A DNA stretch of 64,000 nt from Rhodococcus sp. OK519 (GTDB taxonomy: Bacteria; Actinomycetota; Actinomycetes; Mycobacteriales; Mycobacteriaceae): NCBI RefSeq assembly GCF_003051005.1, contig NZ_QAOW01000001.1, forward strand, positions 372,001-436,000, read 5' to 3'. Positions 25,630-35,017 of the stretch are shown piece after piece. The translations under genes and the position numbers were made by a program. Position 1 is the first letter of the stretch. The number at the start of each line of letters is the position of its first letter. The notes below the pieces were generated by a model. It was given only the letters and a program-made list of their open reading frames with translations, did not search any database and was not told where the DNA came from.

Positions 25630-27027
25630 ATGCGCAATGCTCGACTACCCGACGGGTTCGGAGTCCGCCTCGATCCCAAGGTGCGCGCCTACTCCGGGGG
25701 CCGAGTCCTCATCGGTGGGTCGCCCATGCGGATGCTCAAGTTGGCTCCCGCGGCAGCCGAGATGATCGGGGACGGATACCTCGAGGTCGTCGACTCCTCG
25801 ACCGCCGTCGTGGCGAGGCGCCTGCTGGACTCCGGTGTCGGAAACCCCCGTCCCATGAGTACGCCGTCTCCCAGCGATGTGACCGTGGTGGTGCCACTGC
25901 GCGACAACGTCGAGGGAATCGCGCGCCTCGTTCCGGCGCTGCGGGGTCTCAACGTCATCGTCGTCGACGATGGTTCGGCGACGCCGCTCGAACTCCCAGA
26001 CCTCTCCGGCTGCACCGCACACGTGACACTCCTGCGACACGAGTCCTCGCGCGGGCCCGCTGCGGCCCGCAACACTGGATTGCGTTCGGCCGAAACGCCG
26101 TTCGTCGCCTTCCTGGATTCGGACGTGATGCCGAGGACCGGATGGCTCGAACGTATGCTGGGGCACTTCAGCGATCCCGCCGTCGCCTTGGTGGCGCCCC
26201 GCATCGTCGCACTCGAACCGGAAGGGTCGATGCTGGCGCGGTACGAGCATGCGCGCTCGTCGCTCGACCTGGGGCGCAAGGAGGCTGCGATCCGCTCCGG
26301 CAGTCCGGTGTCCTATGTACCGAGCGCGGCGATGCTCGTCCGCCGCGACGTGCTGGTGGAGGCGGGCGGTTTCGACGAGACGATGCATGTCGCCGAGGAC
26401 GTCGACCTGTGCTGGCGCCTGCAGGAGGCAGGATGGCGGCTGCGCTACGAACCGGTCTCCCAGGTGGCGCACGACCACCGTGTCACGTTCCGGAAGTGGT
26501 TCGCGCGCAAGCTCTTCTACGGCACCGGAGCCGCCCCCCTCGCGTCGCGACACGAGGGCATGGTGCCACCTGTCGCGATGTCGAAGTGGACCTTGTTCTC
26601 GCTGCTCGCGGCGGCGACATGCACGCGGATCGGTCTGCTCGGCAGTCTCGTGTCCCTGCTCGTGACGATGGCTCGGTTGCGGCGCACGTTCAGCGAACTG
26701 GATCAGCCGACGCGTATCTCGGCGATCCTCGCGGCCCGTGGCTTCGCGGGCGGCGCGTGGCAACTCGCGTCCGCGATGTGCCGCCACTACTGGCCGGTGA
26801 CCCTGCTGGCGGTGCTGTGCTCGCGGCGAATTCGTCGGCTTGCGCTGATCGTGGCGGTCACCGAGGGAGTCGTCGACTGGGCAAAGTATCGGGAGCCTGG
26901 TGGGCTGGATCCTTTGCGGCACACAGCTTTCAAGAGATTCGACGATGTCGCTTACGGTGCGGGTCTGTGGCAAGGTGCCGTTCGGGCTCGTGATCTGCGG
27001 GCGCTGGCTCCACGTATCGGCAACTGA
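25630..27027 (+). CDS. mftF: Mycofactocin glycosyltransferase MftF
   Basis: A 465-aa family-2 glycosyltransferase that adds the oligo-glucose chain to mycofactocin. A short N-terminal domain (1-75, [23 protein letters not shown]) precedes the GT-A fold: [19 protein letters not shown] (UDP binding), the DXD-type LDSDVMPR, and [17 protein letters not shown]-terminal hydrophobic part suggests membrane association. The ATG at 25630 is 73 bp after mftE. Confidence 0.93.
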   Translation: MRNARLPDGFGVRLDPKVRAYSGGRVLIGGSPMRMLKLAPAAAEMIGDGYLEVVDSSTAVVARRLLDSGVGNPRPMSTPSPSDVTVVVPLRDNVEGIARLVPALRGLNVIVVDDGSATPLELPDLSGCTAHVTLLRHESSRGPAAARNTGLRSAETPFVAFLDSDVMPRTGWLERMLGHFSDPAVALVAPRIVALEPEGSMLARYEHARSSLDLGRKEAAIRSGSPVSYVPSAAMLVRRDVLVEAGGFDETMHVAEDVDLCWRLQEAGWRLRYEPVSQVAHDHRVTFRKWFARKLFYGTGAAPLASRHEGMVPPVAMSKWTLFSLLAAATCTRIGLLGSLVSLLVTMARLRRTFSELDQPTRISAILAARGFAGGAWQLASAMCRHYWPVTLLAVLCSRRIRRLALIVAVTEGVVDWAKYREPGGLDPLRHTAFKRFDDVAYGAGLWQGAVRARDLRALAPRIGN

Positions 27028-27029
27028 TC

Positions 27030-28511
27030 ATGGCTGTGGGCGACCCGCCGATTCCTGAGTCTGCCGATGTCGTGGTCGTCGGAGGGGGTTCGTGCGGAAG
27101 CGTTCTCGCAGGACGGCTCAGTGAGGACCCGAGTCGCCGGGTGATACTCGTCGAATCCGGTCCGGGACATCGCATTCCCTCGGAGTTTCCGCCCGAACTC
27201 GTCGACGCGGGTGTCCTGCCGGTCGGCCCCGACAGTCAGTGGGTGTGGCCGTATCCGGTGGAGTTGACCAGTGGCCGGTCGGGATGGATCGCGCGCGGCA
27301 GGGTGCTCGGCGGGTCCGGGGCGGTCAACGGCGGTTACTTCGTGCGGGCGCAGGTGGACGACTTCGCGCACTGGCCGGCGTCGTGGTCGTTCGACGACGT
27401 GCTGCCGTTCTTCACGAGAATCGAATCCGACGCGGACTTCTCGGGTCCGTGGCACGGGACCGACGGGCCGATCCCGGTGCACCGCGAACCCCGGGACCGC
27501 TGGCACCCGATCAGTGCCGCCTTCTCCGATGTCGCCCGCGCTGCAGGGCATCCCGAGGATCCGGACAAGAATGCGCCCGGATCCCACGGTGTCGGGCCGG
27601 TCCCGCTCAACATCCGCGACGGCGTCCGTGTGGGTCCGGCGTCGGCCTACCTGCTGCCGAATTTGGATCGGCCGAATCTCACTGTTCGTTCCGGTGCGAC
27701 GGTGACGCGGGTGATCTTCTCCGGCGATCGTGTGGTGGGCGTCGAGGTCGCGACGGATTCCGGCCTGCGCACCATTCGTTCGTCCACCGTCGTTCTCACC
27801 GCAGGCGCGGTGGCGACGCCGCACCTTCTCATGCTGTCGGGGCTCGGCGATTCCCGGCACCTGGAGGGTCTGGAGATCCCCGTCGTCGCGGACCTACCCG
27901 CGGTGGGCTCGGAGTTCAGCGACCATCCCGAGGTGGTGCTGCCGTACCGCTACCGTCGGGCGGTCTCGCGGACCACACAGACGCCGGCGCTGCAGGTGAC
28001 CCTCAACACCGACGACATCGAAATGCGGCCCTACACAGCATCCTTCGGAGATCTGATTCCCGGTTCGGGGATCGGTCAGCCCTGTCTTGGGGTGGTCCTG
28101 ATGAAGCCGCGCAGCCGCGGTGAGATCCGCCTCGTCTCGGCCGATCCGGGAGACGCCCCGTCCGTGTCGTACCGCTACCTCGAGGCCGGCCAAGACCGGG
28201 AAGCGCTGCGGTCGGCGGTAACCCACGCGTCCGATCTGATGCGCAGCGGCGCGATGGCAGAACTACTGGAACCAGAGGAGATCGACACGTCGGACGCGTG
28301 GCTGTCCGATCATCTCGGCACGTCGCTGCACCTGTCGGGCAGTTGCCGAATGGGCTCGGACGCGACGACGTCGGTGGTGGACGAGCGGTGCCGGGTCCAC
28401 GGTGTCGACGGCCTCTTCATCGTCGACACGTCGATCTTCCCCGCGCTACCGAGTCGCGGCCCGCACGCGACGGCGGTGATGGTCGCGGAGCGCGCGAGCA
28501 CCTTCTTCTGA
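27030..28511 (+). CDS. mftG: Mycofactocin-associated GMC oxidoreductase MftG
   Basis: A 493-aa glucose-methanol-choline family flavoprotein. It has the FAD Rossmann VVVVGGGSCGSVLAGRLSEDPS (residues 13-34), GRVLGGSGAVNGGYFVRA (GMC signature 1), and the C-terminal SLHLSGSCRMG with the active-site region FPALPSRGPHATAVMVAER. MftG in mycobacteria re-oxidises mycofactocinol and links it to respiration during growth on ethanol. Its ATG lies 2 bp after the mftF stop. It ends the locus before a strong terminator. Confidence 0.92.
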   Translation: MAVGDPPIPESADVVVVGGGSCGSVLAGRLSEDPSRRVILVESGPGHRIPSEFPPELVDAGVLPVGPDSQWVWPYPVELTSGRSGWIARGRVLGGSGAVNGGYFVRAQVDDFAHWPASWSFDDVLPFFTRIESDADFSGPWHGTDGPIPVHREPRDRWHPISAAFSDVARAAGHPEDPDKNAPGSHGVGPVPLNIRDGVRVGPASAYLLPNLDRPNLTVRSGATVTRVIFSGDRVVGVEVATDSGLRTIRSSTVVLTAGAVATPHLLMLSGLGDSRHLEGLEIPVVADLPAVGSEFSDHPEVVLPYRYRRAVSRTTQTPALQVTLNTDDIEMRPYTASFGDLIPGSGIGQPCLGVVLMKPRSRGEIRLVSADPGDAPSVSYRYLEAGQDREALRSAVTHASDLMRSGAMAELLEPEEIDTSDAWLSDHLGTSLHLSGSCRMGSDATTSVVDERCRVHGVDGLFIVDTSIFPALPSRGPHATAVMVAERASTFF

Positions 28512-28526
28512 GCCGGGGCCCGGTGC

Positions 28527-28566
28527 CGAGCACGTGCGGCCGGGCATCCCCGGCCGCACGTGCTCG
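28527..28566. terminator. Bidirectional terminator between mftG and fadD
   Basis: An 18-bp perfect stem (28527-28544 with 28549-28566) closed by CATC, lying between the converging ends of mftG and the acyl-CoA synthetase. It has no clear T-run, so its efficiency on each strand is uncertain. Confidence 0.82.
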
Positions 28567-28576
28567 CGTGATCGGG

Positions 28577-30187
28577 CTAGCTCGACGCCGCGACGTCGGT
28601 GGCCCACCGGTAGTCGGCCTTGCCGGCCGGGGTCCGCTTGACCTCGTCCACGACGACGACGGCGCGCGGCACCTTGTATCCGGCGAGCGTCTTGCGGCAG
28701 TGCTCCTGGACGCCGTCGAGCGTGAGTTCCTGCGCGTCCGGGTACACCGCGATGACGGCCGCGACCCGCTGGCCCATCCGCTCGTCGGGCACGGGCACGA
28801 CGAGGGCGTCGGAGATCGACGGATGCGCGTGCAGTGCCGCCTCGACCTCCTCCGCGAAGACCTTCTCGCCGCCGGTGTTGATGCACTGCGATCCGCGGCC
28901 GAGGAAGACGATGGTGCCGTCCGCGTCGATCGTGCCCATGTCGCCGAGTACCGAGATGCGCGTGCCGTCGGCGCGGGTGGGGAAGGTGCGGGCGGTCTTC
29001 TCCTCGTCCCGGTAGTAGCCGAGCGGGACGTTGCCGATCCGCGCGATGTAGCCGATCTCGTCGGAGCCCGCGGGAATCTGCTCGAGCCGCTCGTCGACCA
29101 GGATCAGGTTGGGCGACGGGGGCATGCGCAGGTTGCCGTTCTCGTCGATCGTGAACGCGCCGTCGTTGCCGGACTCCGATGCGCCGAAGTTGTCGCGCAG
29201 CAACAGTTCCGGCTTGACCGCGAGCATCCGCTCGCGCACGCTCAGCGACCAGATCGCGCCGCCCGACGTGATCGAGAACAGCGAGCTGAGGTCCACCTCT
29301 CCCTTGCGGCGTTCCATCTCGTCGACCAGCGGCAGGCCCATGCCGTCGCCGACGATGAGGATCACCTGGAGCTTCTCCTTCTCGATGCCCTCGACCACCT
29401 TCACCGGATCGAAGTCGCGCATGACCACGAGGCGGGCGCCGAGCGTGAAGAAGGTGAACAGCGAGTACGACGCGGCCCCGTGCATCAGCGGCGCCGCGAT
29501 CAGGAACGTCATGTCGGGGAATTCCTTGGCCGCGGCCGCGACCTCCGCAAGATCCTTGCGGGCTTCCTCGCCGTAGGGGTTGCCGCCGGAGAGGGGCTTG
29601 CGGAAGAAGTCGTCGTGGCGCCACATGACGCCCTTGGGGTAGCCGGTGGTGCCCCCGGTGTAGAGCACGTACAGGTCGTCACCCGACCGGGCGGGGAAAT
29701 CGGTGGCATCCGAGTGGGCCTGGGAATCGGCGAACGGCAGTACGGTCACCGACCGTGCTTGTGCCGCGGTCAGCAGCTCCTGCTCCGGTTCGCCGACGAC
29801 GATCACTGTCCGGACCAGCGGGCAGTTGTCGAGGAGGCCGGCCAGGGTGCGCTGATGCTCGGGCAGTTCGACCACCACGGCGACCGAGTCCGAGTTGGTG
29901 AAGATGTACTCGAGTTCGGAGGGGGTGTATCGGTAGTTCACGTTGATCGGGACCGCGCGGATCTTGAGGATCCCCAGGAGCGACGTCACGTGCTCGACGC
30001 TGTTCTTCAGGAAAAGCGCCACGTGCTCTCCCGGCGCCACCCCGGCCTCGGAGAGGAAGTGCGCAACCTTGTTCGCTTCCGCGTTCAGGTTCGCATACGA
30101 CAGGTGCTGTCCCTCGTACGTCAGCGCGATGCGGTCGGGCACGGCTCCCGCGACGGTCTCGAAGATATCGGCCAGGTTGAACTGCAT
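28577..30187 (-). CDS. Acyl-CoA synthetase (FadD type), KstR-box associated
   Basis: An ANL-superfamily acyl-CoA ligase (536 aa), activating a carboxylic acid via an acyl-AMP to a CoA ester. The P-loop is LYTGGTTGYPKG (about residue 174), followed by GASES, LGDMGTIDADGTIVFLGRG and the catalytic-lysine end RTPAGKADYRW. The ATG at 30187 is chosen because AGGA lies 6 bp before it; the ATG at 30193 falls almost on that ribosome site. The general pattern resembles FadD19/FadD17-type sterol side-chain ligases, and a KstR-like palindrome lies 33 bp upstream, but I cannot name the paralogue. Confidence 0.85.
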   Translation of the reverse strand: MQFNLADIFETVAGAVPDRIALTYEGQHLSYANLNAEANKVAHFLSEAGVAPGEHVALFLKNSVEHVTSLLGILKIRAVPINVNYRYTPSELEYIFTNSDSVAVVVELPEHQRTLAGLLDNCPLVRTVIVVGEPEQELLTAAQARSVTVLPFADSQAHSDATDFPARSGDDLYVLYTGGTTGYPKGVMWRHDDFFRKPLSGGNPYGEEARKDLAEVAAAAKEFPDMTFLIAAPLMHGAASYSLFTFFTLGARLVVMRDFDPVKVVEGIEKEKLQVILIVGDGMGLPLVDEMERRKGEVDLSSLFSITSGGAIWSLSVRERMLAVKPELLLRDNFGASESGNDGAFTIDENGNLRMPPSPNLILVDERLEQIPAGSDEIGYIARIGNVPLGYYRDEEKTARTFPTRADGTRISVLGDMGTIDADGTIVFLGRGSQCINTGGEKVFAEEVEAALHAHPSISDALVVPVPDERMGQRVAAVIAVYPDAQELTLDGVQEHCRKTLAGYKVPRAVVVVDEVKRTPAGKADYRWATDVAASS

Positions 30188-30219
30188 CGACATTCCTTCC
30201 AGAGCAACGACTCATCCGG

Positions 30220-30233
30220 TGGAACACGTTCCA
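30220..30233. promoter_or_regulatory. KstR-like operator upstream of fadD
   Basis: TGGAACACGTTCCA fits TnnAACnnGTTnnA with perfect outer arms and the central AC, 33 bp upstream of the fadD start. The flanking GG/CC pair differs from the AG/CT of the other two sites. The divergent aldehyde dehydrogenase gene starts 187 bp away. Confidence 0.7.
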
Positions 30234-30419
30234 CCTCTGATCCGCACCCTAGCCAGTCGAATGCCGGTTTCGGGACGAATTCGGACATCCGCCGAACTGG
30301 GGGACGGGTGCGTCGTCGCCCAGTTGTGACCACTTCGGCCCCGCAATCGCAACGTTCGCCTGTTTACGTCCTGTGTCACACCCCGAACGCGGTATTTCCC
30401 TCACCGACAGGAGTCTCCG

Positions 30420-31943
30420 ATGAGCGTGTACGCCCGCCCCGGTTCGCCCGACGCCCTGATGTCCTTCGAATCGCGCTACGACAACTGGATTGGCGGGGAG
30501 TGGGTGGCTCCGGTCAAGGGACAGTACTTCGAGAACCCGACGCCGATCACCGGGCAACCGTTCTGCGAGGTCGCGCGGTCGACGGGCGAGGACATCGAAC
30601 TCGCGCTCGACGCCGCCCACGCCGCGGCGCCGGCGTGGGGCACGACGCCGGTCGCGGAGCGCGCGCTGATCCTGAACAGGATCGCCGACCGGATCGAGGC
30701 GAACCTCGAGCAGATCGCGCTCGCCGAGTCCTGGGACAACGGCAAGCCGATCCGCGAGACGTCGAACGCGGATATCCCACTCGCGGTCGACCATTTCCGC
30801 TACTTCGCGGGGGCGATCCGCGCGCAGGAGGGCTCGCTGTCCGAGATCAACTCCGACACGGTCGCCTACCACTTCCACGAGCCGCTCGGCGTCGTCGGAC
30901 AGATCATCCCGTGGAACTTCCCGATCCTGATGGCGACGTGGAAGCTCGCGCCCGCGCTGGCCGCCGGCAACGCCGTCGTACTCAAGCCTGCCGAGCAGAC
31001 CCCGGCGTCGATCCTGTTCCTGTTCTCGCTCATCGGTGATCTGTTGCCGCCGGGCGTGGTCAACATCGTCAACGGGTTCGGCACGGAGGCGGGCAAGCCG
31101 CTCGCGTCGAGCCCGCGGATCAAGAAGATCGCGTTCACGGGTGAGACCACCACCGGCCGGCTGATCATGCAGTACGCGTCGCAGAACCTGATCCCGGTCA
31201 CGCTGGAGTTGGGTGGCAAGAGCCCCAACGTCTTCTTCTCCGACGTTCTCGCTGCGAACGACGACTTCCAGGACAAGGCGCTCGAGGGTTTCACGATGTT
31301 CGCGCTCAACCAGGGCGAAGTGTGCACGTGCCCGTCGCGTGCGCTGATCCAGCGAGACATCTTCGACGACTTCCTGGCCCTCGCAGCGGTGCGGACCAAG
31401 GCCGTTCGGCAGGGTGATCCACTCGACACCGACACGATGATCGGCGCGCAGGCGTCGAACGATCAGCTCGAGAAGATCCTGTCGTACATCGAGATCGGGA
31501 AGAACGAGGGTGCACGGGTCATCACGGGCGGCCAGCGGGCCGAACTCGGCGGTGACCTGTCCGAGGGGTACTTCGTTCAGCCGACGATCTTCACGGGTAC
31601 CAACGACATGAGGATCTTCCAGGAGGAGATCTTCGGTCCGGTTGTCTCCGTGACGTCCTTCGCCGACTACGACGAGGCCATCGCGATCGCGAACGACACC
31701 CTCTACGGGCTCGGGGCCGGGGTCTGGTCCCGCGACGGCAGCGTCGCCTACCGGGCCGGACGCGACATTCAGGCCGGCCGGGTGTGGACCAATACGTACC
31801 ACCAGTACCCGGCGCACGCGGCGTTCGGCGGCTACAAGCAGTCCGGCATCGGCCGCGAGAACCACCACATGATGCTCGACCACTACCAGCAGACGAAGAA
31901 CCTGCTCGTCAGCTACGCGCCCAAGGCCCAGGGCTTCTTCTGA
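30420..31943 (+). CDS. Aldehyde dehydrogenase (acetaldehyde/aliphatic type)
   Basis: A 507-aa NAD(P)-dependent aldehyde dehydrogenase. Motifs: [32 protein letters not shown] with the general-base Glu, and the nucleophile region [12 protein letters not shown], in which the first Cys of VCTC is the likely catalytic residue. It resembles the ExaC/AldA group that is often found with DUF779 genes and used in ethanol or acetaldehyde oxidation. It heads an operon with the alcohol dehydrogenase (25 bp downstream) and the DUF779 gene. Confidence 0.92.
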   Translation: MSVYARPGSPDALMSFESRYDNWIGGEWVAPVKGQYFENPTPITGQPFCEVARSTGEDIELALDAAHAAAPAWGTTPVAERALILNRIADRIEANLEQIALAESWDNGKPIRETSNADIPLAVDHFRYFAGAIRAQEGSLSEINSDTVAYHFHEPLGVVGQIIPWNFPILMATWKLAPALAAGNAVVLKPAEQTPASILFLFSLIGDLLPPGVVNIVNGFGTEAGKPLASSPRIKKIAFTGETTTGRLIMQYASQNLIPVTLELGGKSPNVFFSDVLAANDDFQDKALEGFTMFALNQGEVCTCPSRALIQRDIFDDFLALAAVRTKAVRQGDPLDTDTMIGAQASNDQLEKILSYIEIGKNEGARVITGGQRAELGGDLSEGYFVQPTIFTGTNDMRIFQEEIFGPVVSVTSFADYDEAIAIANDTLYGLGAGVWSRDGSVAYRAGRDIQAGRVWTNTYHQYPAHAAFGGYKQSGIGRENHHMMLDHYQQTKNLLVSYAPKAQGFF

Positions 31944-31967
31944 TCGCCCCCCGAAGTGGAGGTTCGT

Positions 31968-32993
31968 ATGACCGAGACGATGAAGGCTGCGGTTGTCCGC
32001 GAGTTCGGCAAGCCCCTCTCCATCGAGGACGTGCCCATTCCGAGACCGGGCCGCGATCAGGCGCTCGTGAAGGTGCGCTCGAGCGGTGTCTGCCACACGG
32101 ATCTGCATGCGGCCAAGGGGGATTGGCCCGTCAAGCCGACGCCCCCGTTCATCCCCGGACACGAGGGCTTCGGCGAGGTGGTCCAGGTAGGGGAGGGCGT
32201 CACCGAACTCGCGCTGGGCGACCTCGTGGGCAACGCATGGCTGTGGTCGGCGTGTCTCGAATGCCGGTACTGCCGCACCGGATGGGAGACGCTGTGCGAG
32301 AAGCAGATCAACGGCGGCTACAGCGTCGACGGCTCGTTCGCCGAGTACATGCTCGTCGATTCCCGGTTCGCCGCCCGGGTTCCGAAGGGCGCCGATCCGA
32401 TCGAGGTCGCGCCCGTCCTGTGCGCCGGGATCACCGTCTACAAGGGCCTGAAGGTCAGTGACGTCACCCCGGGGCAGTGGGTGACGATCTCGGGCATCGG
32501 TGGGCTCGGCCACGTCGCGGTGCAGTACGCCACCGCGATGGGACTGCGCGTCGCCGCGGTCGACGTCGCCGACTCCAAACTCGCGCTTGCAGCCCGTTAC
32601 GGCGCCGAACTCCTCGTCAACGCCTACGAGGAGGATCCGGTCGAGAAGATCAGGCAGGCGACCGGGGGCACCGACGCGGTGCTGGTGACCGCGGTCAATC
32701 CGGCGGCGTTCGGGCAGGCGATCGGCATGGTCCGACGCGGCGGCACCGTCACGTTCATGGGCCTGCCGCCCGGAGAGTTCCCGACGCCGATCTTCGAGAC
32801 TGTCCTGAACGGGTTGACCCTGCGTGGGTCGATCGTCGGAACCCGTCAGGACATGGTCGAGGCACTCGACTTCTACGCGCGCGGCACGATCCACCCGACC
32901 GTCCACACGCGCCGCCTGGAGGACATCAACGACATCTTCGACGAGCTCGAGCGCGGCATGATCGACGGCCGTGTCGTTCTGGACTTCGCATGA
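31968..32993 (+). CDS. Zinc-dependent alcohol dehydrogenase (AdhP-like)
   Basis: A 341-aa medium-chain dehydrogenase. Catalytic zinc ligands are in SGVCHTDLHAAKGDW and PFIPGHEGFGEV; the structural zinc cysteines are CLECRYCRTGWETLC; the nucleotide fold is SGIGGLGHVAVQYA. The length and order match bacterial AdhP, which interconverts primary alcohols and aldehydes. ATG 31968 follows GGAGG by 5 bp (the GTG at 31956 overlaps that site). Operon partner of the aldehyde dehydrogenase; the stop overlaps the DUF779 start as ATGA. Confidence 0.94.
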   Translation: MTETMKAAVVREFGKPLSIEDVPIPRPGRDQALVKVRSSGVCHTDLHAAKGDWPVKPTPPFIPGHEGFGEVVQVGEGVTELALGDLVGNAWLWSACLECRYCRTGWETLCEKQINGGYSVDGSFAEYMLVDSRFAARVPKGADPIEVAPVLCAGITVYKGLKVSDVTPGQWVTISGIGGLGHVAVQYATAMGLRVAAVDVADSKLALAARYGAELLVNAYEEDPVEKIRQATGGTDAVLVTAVNPAAFGQAIGMVRRGGTVTFMGLPPGEFPTPIFETVLNGLTLRGSIVGTRQDMVEALDFYARGTIHPTVHTRRLEDINDIFDELERGMIDGRVVLDFA

Positions 32994-33520
32994 GCGCCGC
33001 CCCGCCGCGGGCGGTGGTCACGGCACTCGCGGCGTCGCTGCTCCGGCACCTCGCCGACGTCCACGGACCGCTCATGCTGCACCAGTCGGGTGGCTGCTGC
33101 GACGGCTCCGCCCCGATGTGCTTTCCGTTGGGGGAGTTCGTCGTCGGCGATCGTGATGTCCTGCTCGGCGTGTTCGATCTCAGTTTGGGTGTGGGGGAGG
33201 TCGGCGTCTCGCAGCCACAGGACGACGACGCCGTGCCGCTGTGGATCTCCGGCCCGCAGTTCGACGCGTGGAAGCACACGCAACTGGTGCTCGACGTGGT
33301 TCCCGGCCGCGGGGCGGGGTTCAGTCTCGAAGCACCCGAGGGTGTGCGACTGCTCAGTCGCGGCCGGGTGTTCGACGCCGCCGAACTCGCGACACTCGAG
33401 GGTGAGGTGCCGGTCCTCGGTGGAGACTGGGAGCGAGGTGTCCGCCCGGCACCGGCCGCGCTCCCTCGCGTCGTGGCGGAAGCCGCCGACGCCTGCCCGA
33501 CGCCCGGCCCCAGGCCGTGA
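32990..33520 (+). CDS. DUF779 protein
   Basis: A 176-aa DUF779 protein. Typical features are the N-terminal HGPLMLHQSGGCCDGSAPMCFP, with clustered cysteines suggestive of metal binding, and DVLLGVFD and PLWISGPQFDAWKHTQLVLDVVPGRG. The family regularly follows aldehyde dehydrogenase genes but has no proven function. ATG overlaps the alcohol dehydrogenase stop. The C-terminal 40 residues are Pro/Ala-rich and weakly conserved. Confidence 0.88.
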   Translation: MSAAPPRAVVTALAASLLRHLADVHGPLMLHQSGGCCDGSAPMCFPLGEFVVGDRDVLLGVFDLSLGVGEVGVSQPQDDDAVPLWISGPQFDAWKHTQLVLDVVPGRGAGFSLEAPEGVRLLSRGRVFDAAELATLEGEVPVLGGDWERGVRPAPAALPRVVAEAADACPTPGPRP

Positions 33521-33595
33521 CCCGGCCATGACCCGGCACGGTTCCTCGAGCGGTAGGTTTCCTGTCGGACCTATCGCACACATGAGGAGAACACG

Positions 33596-34156
33596 ATGGC
33601 CTTCGCGGGCAACGTCGACGAATTGGCACTGCTGCAGACGATCCGGTTGAAGGGGCAGGTGACGGCCGGCGTCCTCGCCGCGCAACTCGGGGTATCCGCA
33701 GCATCCGCGGAGGCGGCGCGCGACGCGCTGCTCGCGCAGGGCAAGGCCGCGGAGACCGGCGACGGGGCGTTCGCGCTGACCGCTGCCGGTGTCGCCGAGC
33801 TCGGTGACCAGCTCGACGCCGAGCGCGTGTCGATCGACGAGGACTCGATCGCCGAGATCCACGAGCGCTTCCTCGAGCTCGACGGGCCGTTGCGTGAACT
33901 GGTTGCGGCCGAGGCCGATGTCGAGGCGCTCGCGGCCCTCGACACCAAGGCGCAGGACGTCCTCGACGACGTGTCCGCGTTCGTCCCGCGCCTGTCGCGT
34001 TACCAGGATCTGTTCGCGGAGGCGCTGCGGAAGGCGCGGTCCGGGGAGCGCGAGTGGATCGCGGCCCCGGAGATCGCCTCGTACGCGACGGTGTGGGGCG
34101 AGATCGCGCTCGAACTGCGCGGCGCCTGCGGCCTCGACGAGAACGCGGCTGCCTGA
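33596..34156 (+). CDS. Winged-helix protein of unknown function
   Basis: A 186-aa protein. Residues 8-65 (LALLQTIRLKGQVTAGVLAAQLGVSAASAEAARDALLAQGKAAETGDGAFALTAAGVAEL, in outline) look like a MarR/DeoR-type winged helix. The C-terminal 110 residues are helical and acidic, with no family I recognise. RBS AGGAGA precedes the ATG. It is followed by an intrinsic terminator, so it forms its own unit after the ADH operon. Possibly a regulator; not assignable. Confidence 0.6.
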   Translation: MAFAGNVDELALLQTIRLKGQVTAGVLAAQLGVSAASAEAARDALLAQGKAAETGDGAFALTAAGVAELGDQLDAERVSIDEDSIAEIHERFLELDGPLRELVAAEADVEALAALDTKAQDVLDDVSAFVPRLSRYQDLFAEALRKARSGEREWIAAPEIASYATVWGEIALELRGACGLDENAAA

Positions 34157-34174
34157 CCGTTCGACCGAGGACCG

Positions 34175-34204
34175 AACCCACCCGGGCAGTGCCCGGGTGG
34201 GTTT
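34175..34204 (+). terminator. Intrinsic terminator
   Basis: AACCCACCCGGGC (34175-34187) pairs perfectly with GCCCGGGTGGGTT (34191-34203) around the loop AGT; the right arm ends in TTT. It lies 19 bp after the winged-helix gene and 12 bp before the DUF1275 gene. Confidence 0.88.
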
Positions 34205-34216
34205 ATCGTCTGAGGT

Positions 34217-34876
34217 GTGGTCGTCCACTACCCCCGGGGCGTGCTCGTCGTTGCGGTGTTTCTTTCCGGCCTGGCCGGATTCGTGGACGCAATGGGCTTC
34301 ATCACGCTCGGGGGCTTCTTCGTCTCCTTCATGAGCGGTAACTCCACCAAGCTGGCCGTTTCTGCCGCCGACGGCCTGGTGACGACGGCACTGACGGGTG
34401 CTGGGGTCGTCGCGCTTTTCGTCGTCGGCGTCATGATCGGATCGGTGACCGGCCGTCGATTCGGCGACCGACACCGCCCCGCCGTCCTGACGCTCGTGAC
34501 GTCGCTGTTGGTTCTCGCCGCGCTCGCACACCTCCTCGGATGGACCCCGGTGGCGATCTCGCTGATGGTCACCGCGATGGGTGCCGAGAACACCACGTTC
34601 GAGCGCGAGGGCGAGGTGAGCATCAGCCTCACCTACATGACCGGGACCCTGGTCAAGATGGGTCAACGCCTGGTCACCGCACTGTCGGGCGGCGAGCGGT
34701 GGGGCTGGATCCGGCATTTCCTGCTGTGGGTGGCGATGCTCGTCGGGGCGTTCCTCGGAGCGACCGCGTATCGCTTCGTCGGTCTGGATGCGCTGTGGTT
34801 CGCGGCCTTGTGGGGATTCGCGCTCACGCTCGCGATCGCGCAGATGCCGCCCGCCACCACCCACCGGCTCCCGTAA
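34217..34876 (+). CDS. DUF1275 (YoaK-type) membrane protein
   Basis: A 219-aa integral membrane protein with six likely helices, e.g. GVLVVAVFLSGLAGFVDAMGF (1), GVVALFVVGVMIGS (3), LTLVTSLLVLAALAHLLG (4), FLLWVAMLVGAFLGATAY (5). The conserved DAMGFITLGGFFVSFMSGNSTKL segment (about 25-47) and the later AMGAENTTFEREGEVSISLTYMTGTLVKMG identify DUF1275/YoaK. No role is established. GTG start 12 bp after the terminator. Confidence 0.87.
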   Translation: MVVHYPRGVLVVAVFLSGLAGFVDAMGFITLGGFFVSFMSGNSTKLAVSAADGLVTTALTGAGVVALFVVGVMIGSVTGRRFGDRHRPAVLTLVTSLLVLAALAHLLGWTPVAISLMVTAMGAENTTFEREGEVSISLTYMTGTLVKMGQRLVTALSGGERWGWIRHFLLWVAMLVGAFLGATAYRFVGLDALWFAALWGFALTLAIAQMPPATTHRLP

Positions 34877-35017
34877 AGGCGGTCGAACTCCGAACAGTTG
34901 TCGCGAGCCTCGATCGTCGACTATGTCCTACATCACACTCGAGCGAGTACGTTGGGTTCGCTTGCACCGCCGGGCTTCCCCCGTGCGTGTCGAGTCGGCG
35001 ACCGGAGAGGAAACGCG

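Noticed and set aside
30372-30380. TGTGTCACA as a CRP-type operator before the aldehyde dehydrogenase
   Set aside because: Only a 9-bp palindrome without the standard spacing; too weak to call.
28298-31039. 913-codon plus-strand open frame antisense to fadD
   Set aside because: Out of frame with mftG and ALDH; low-complexity, no domains.
30249-32906. Long minus-strand open frame over the ALDH/ADH genes
   Set aside because: Antisense shadow with no motifs or ribosome site.
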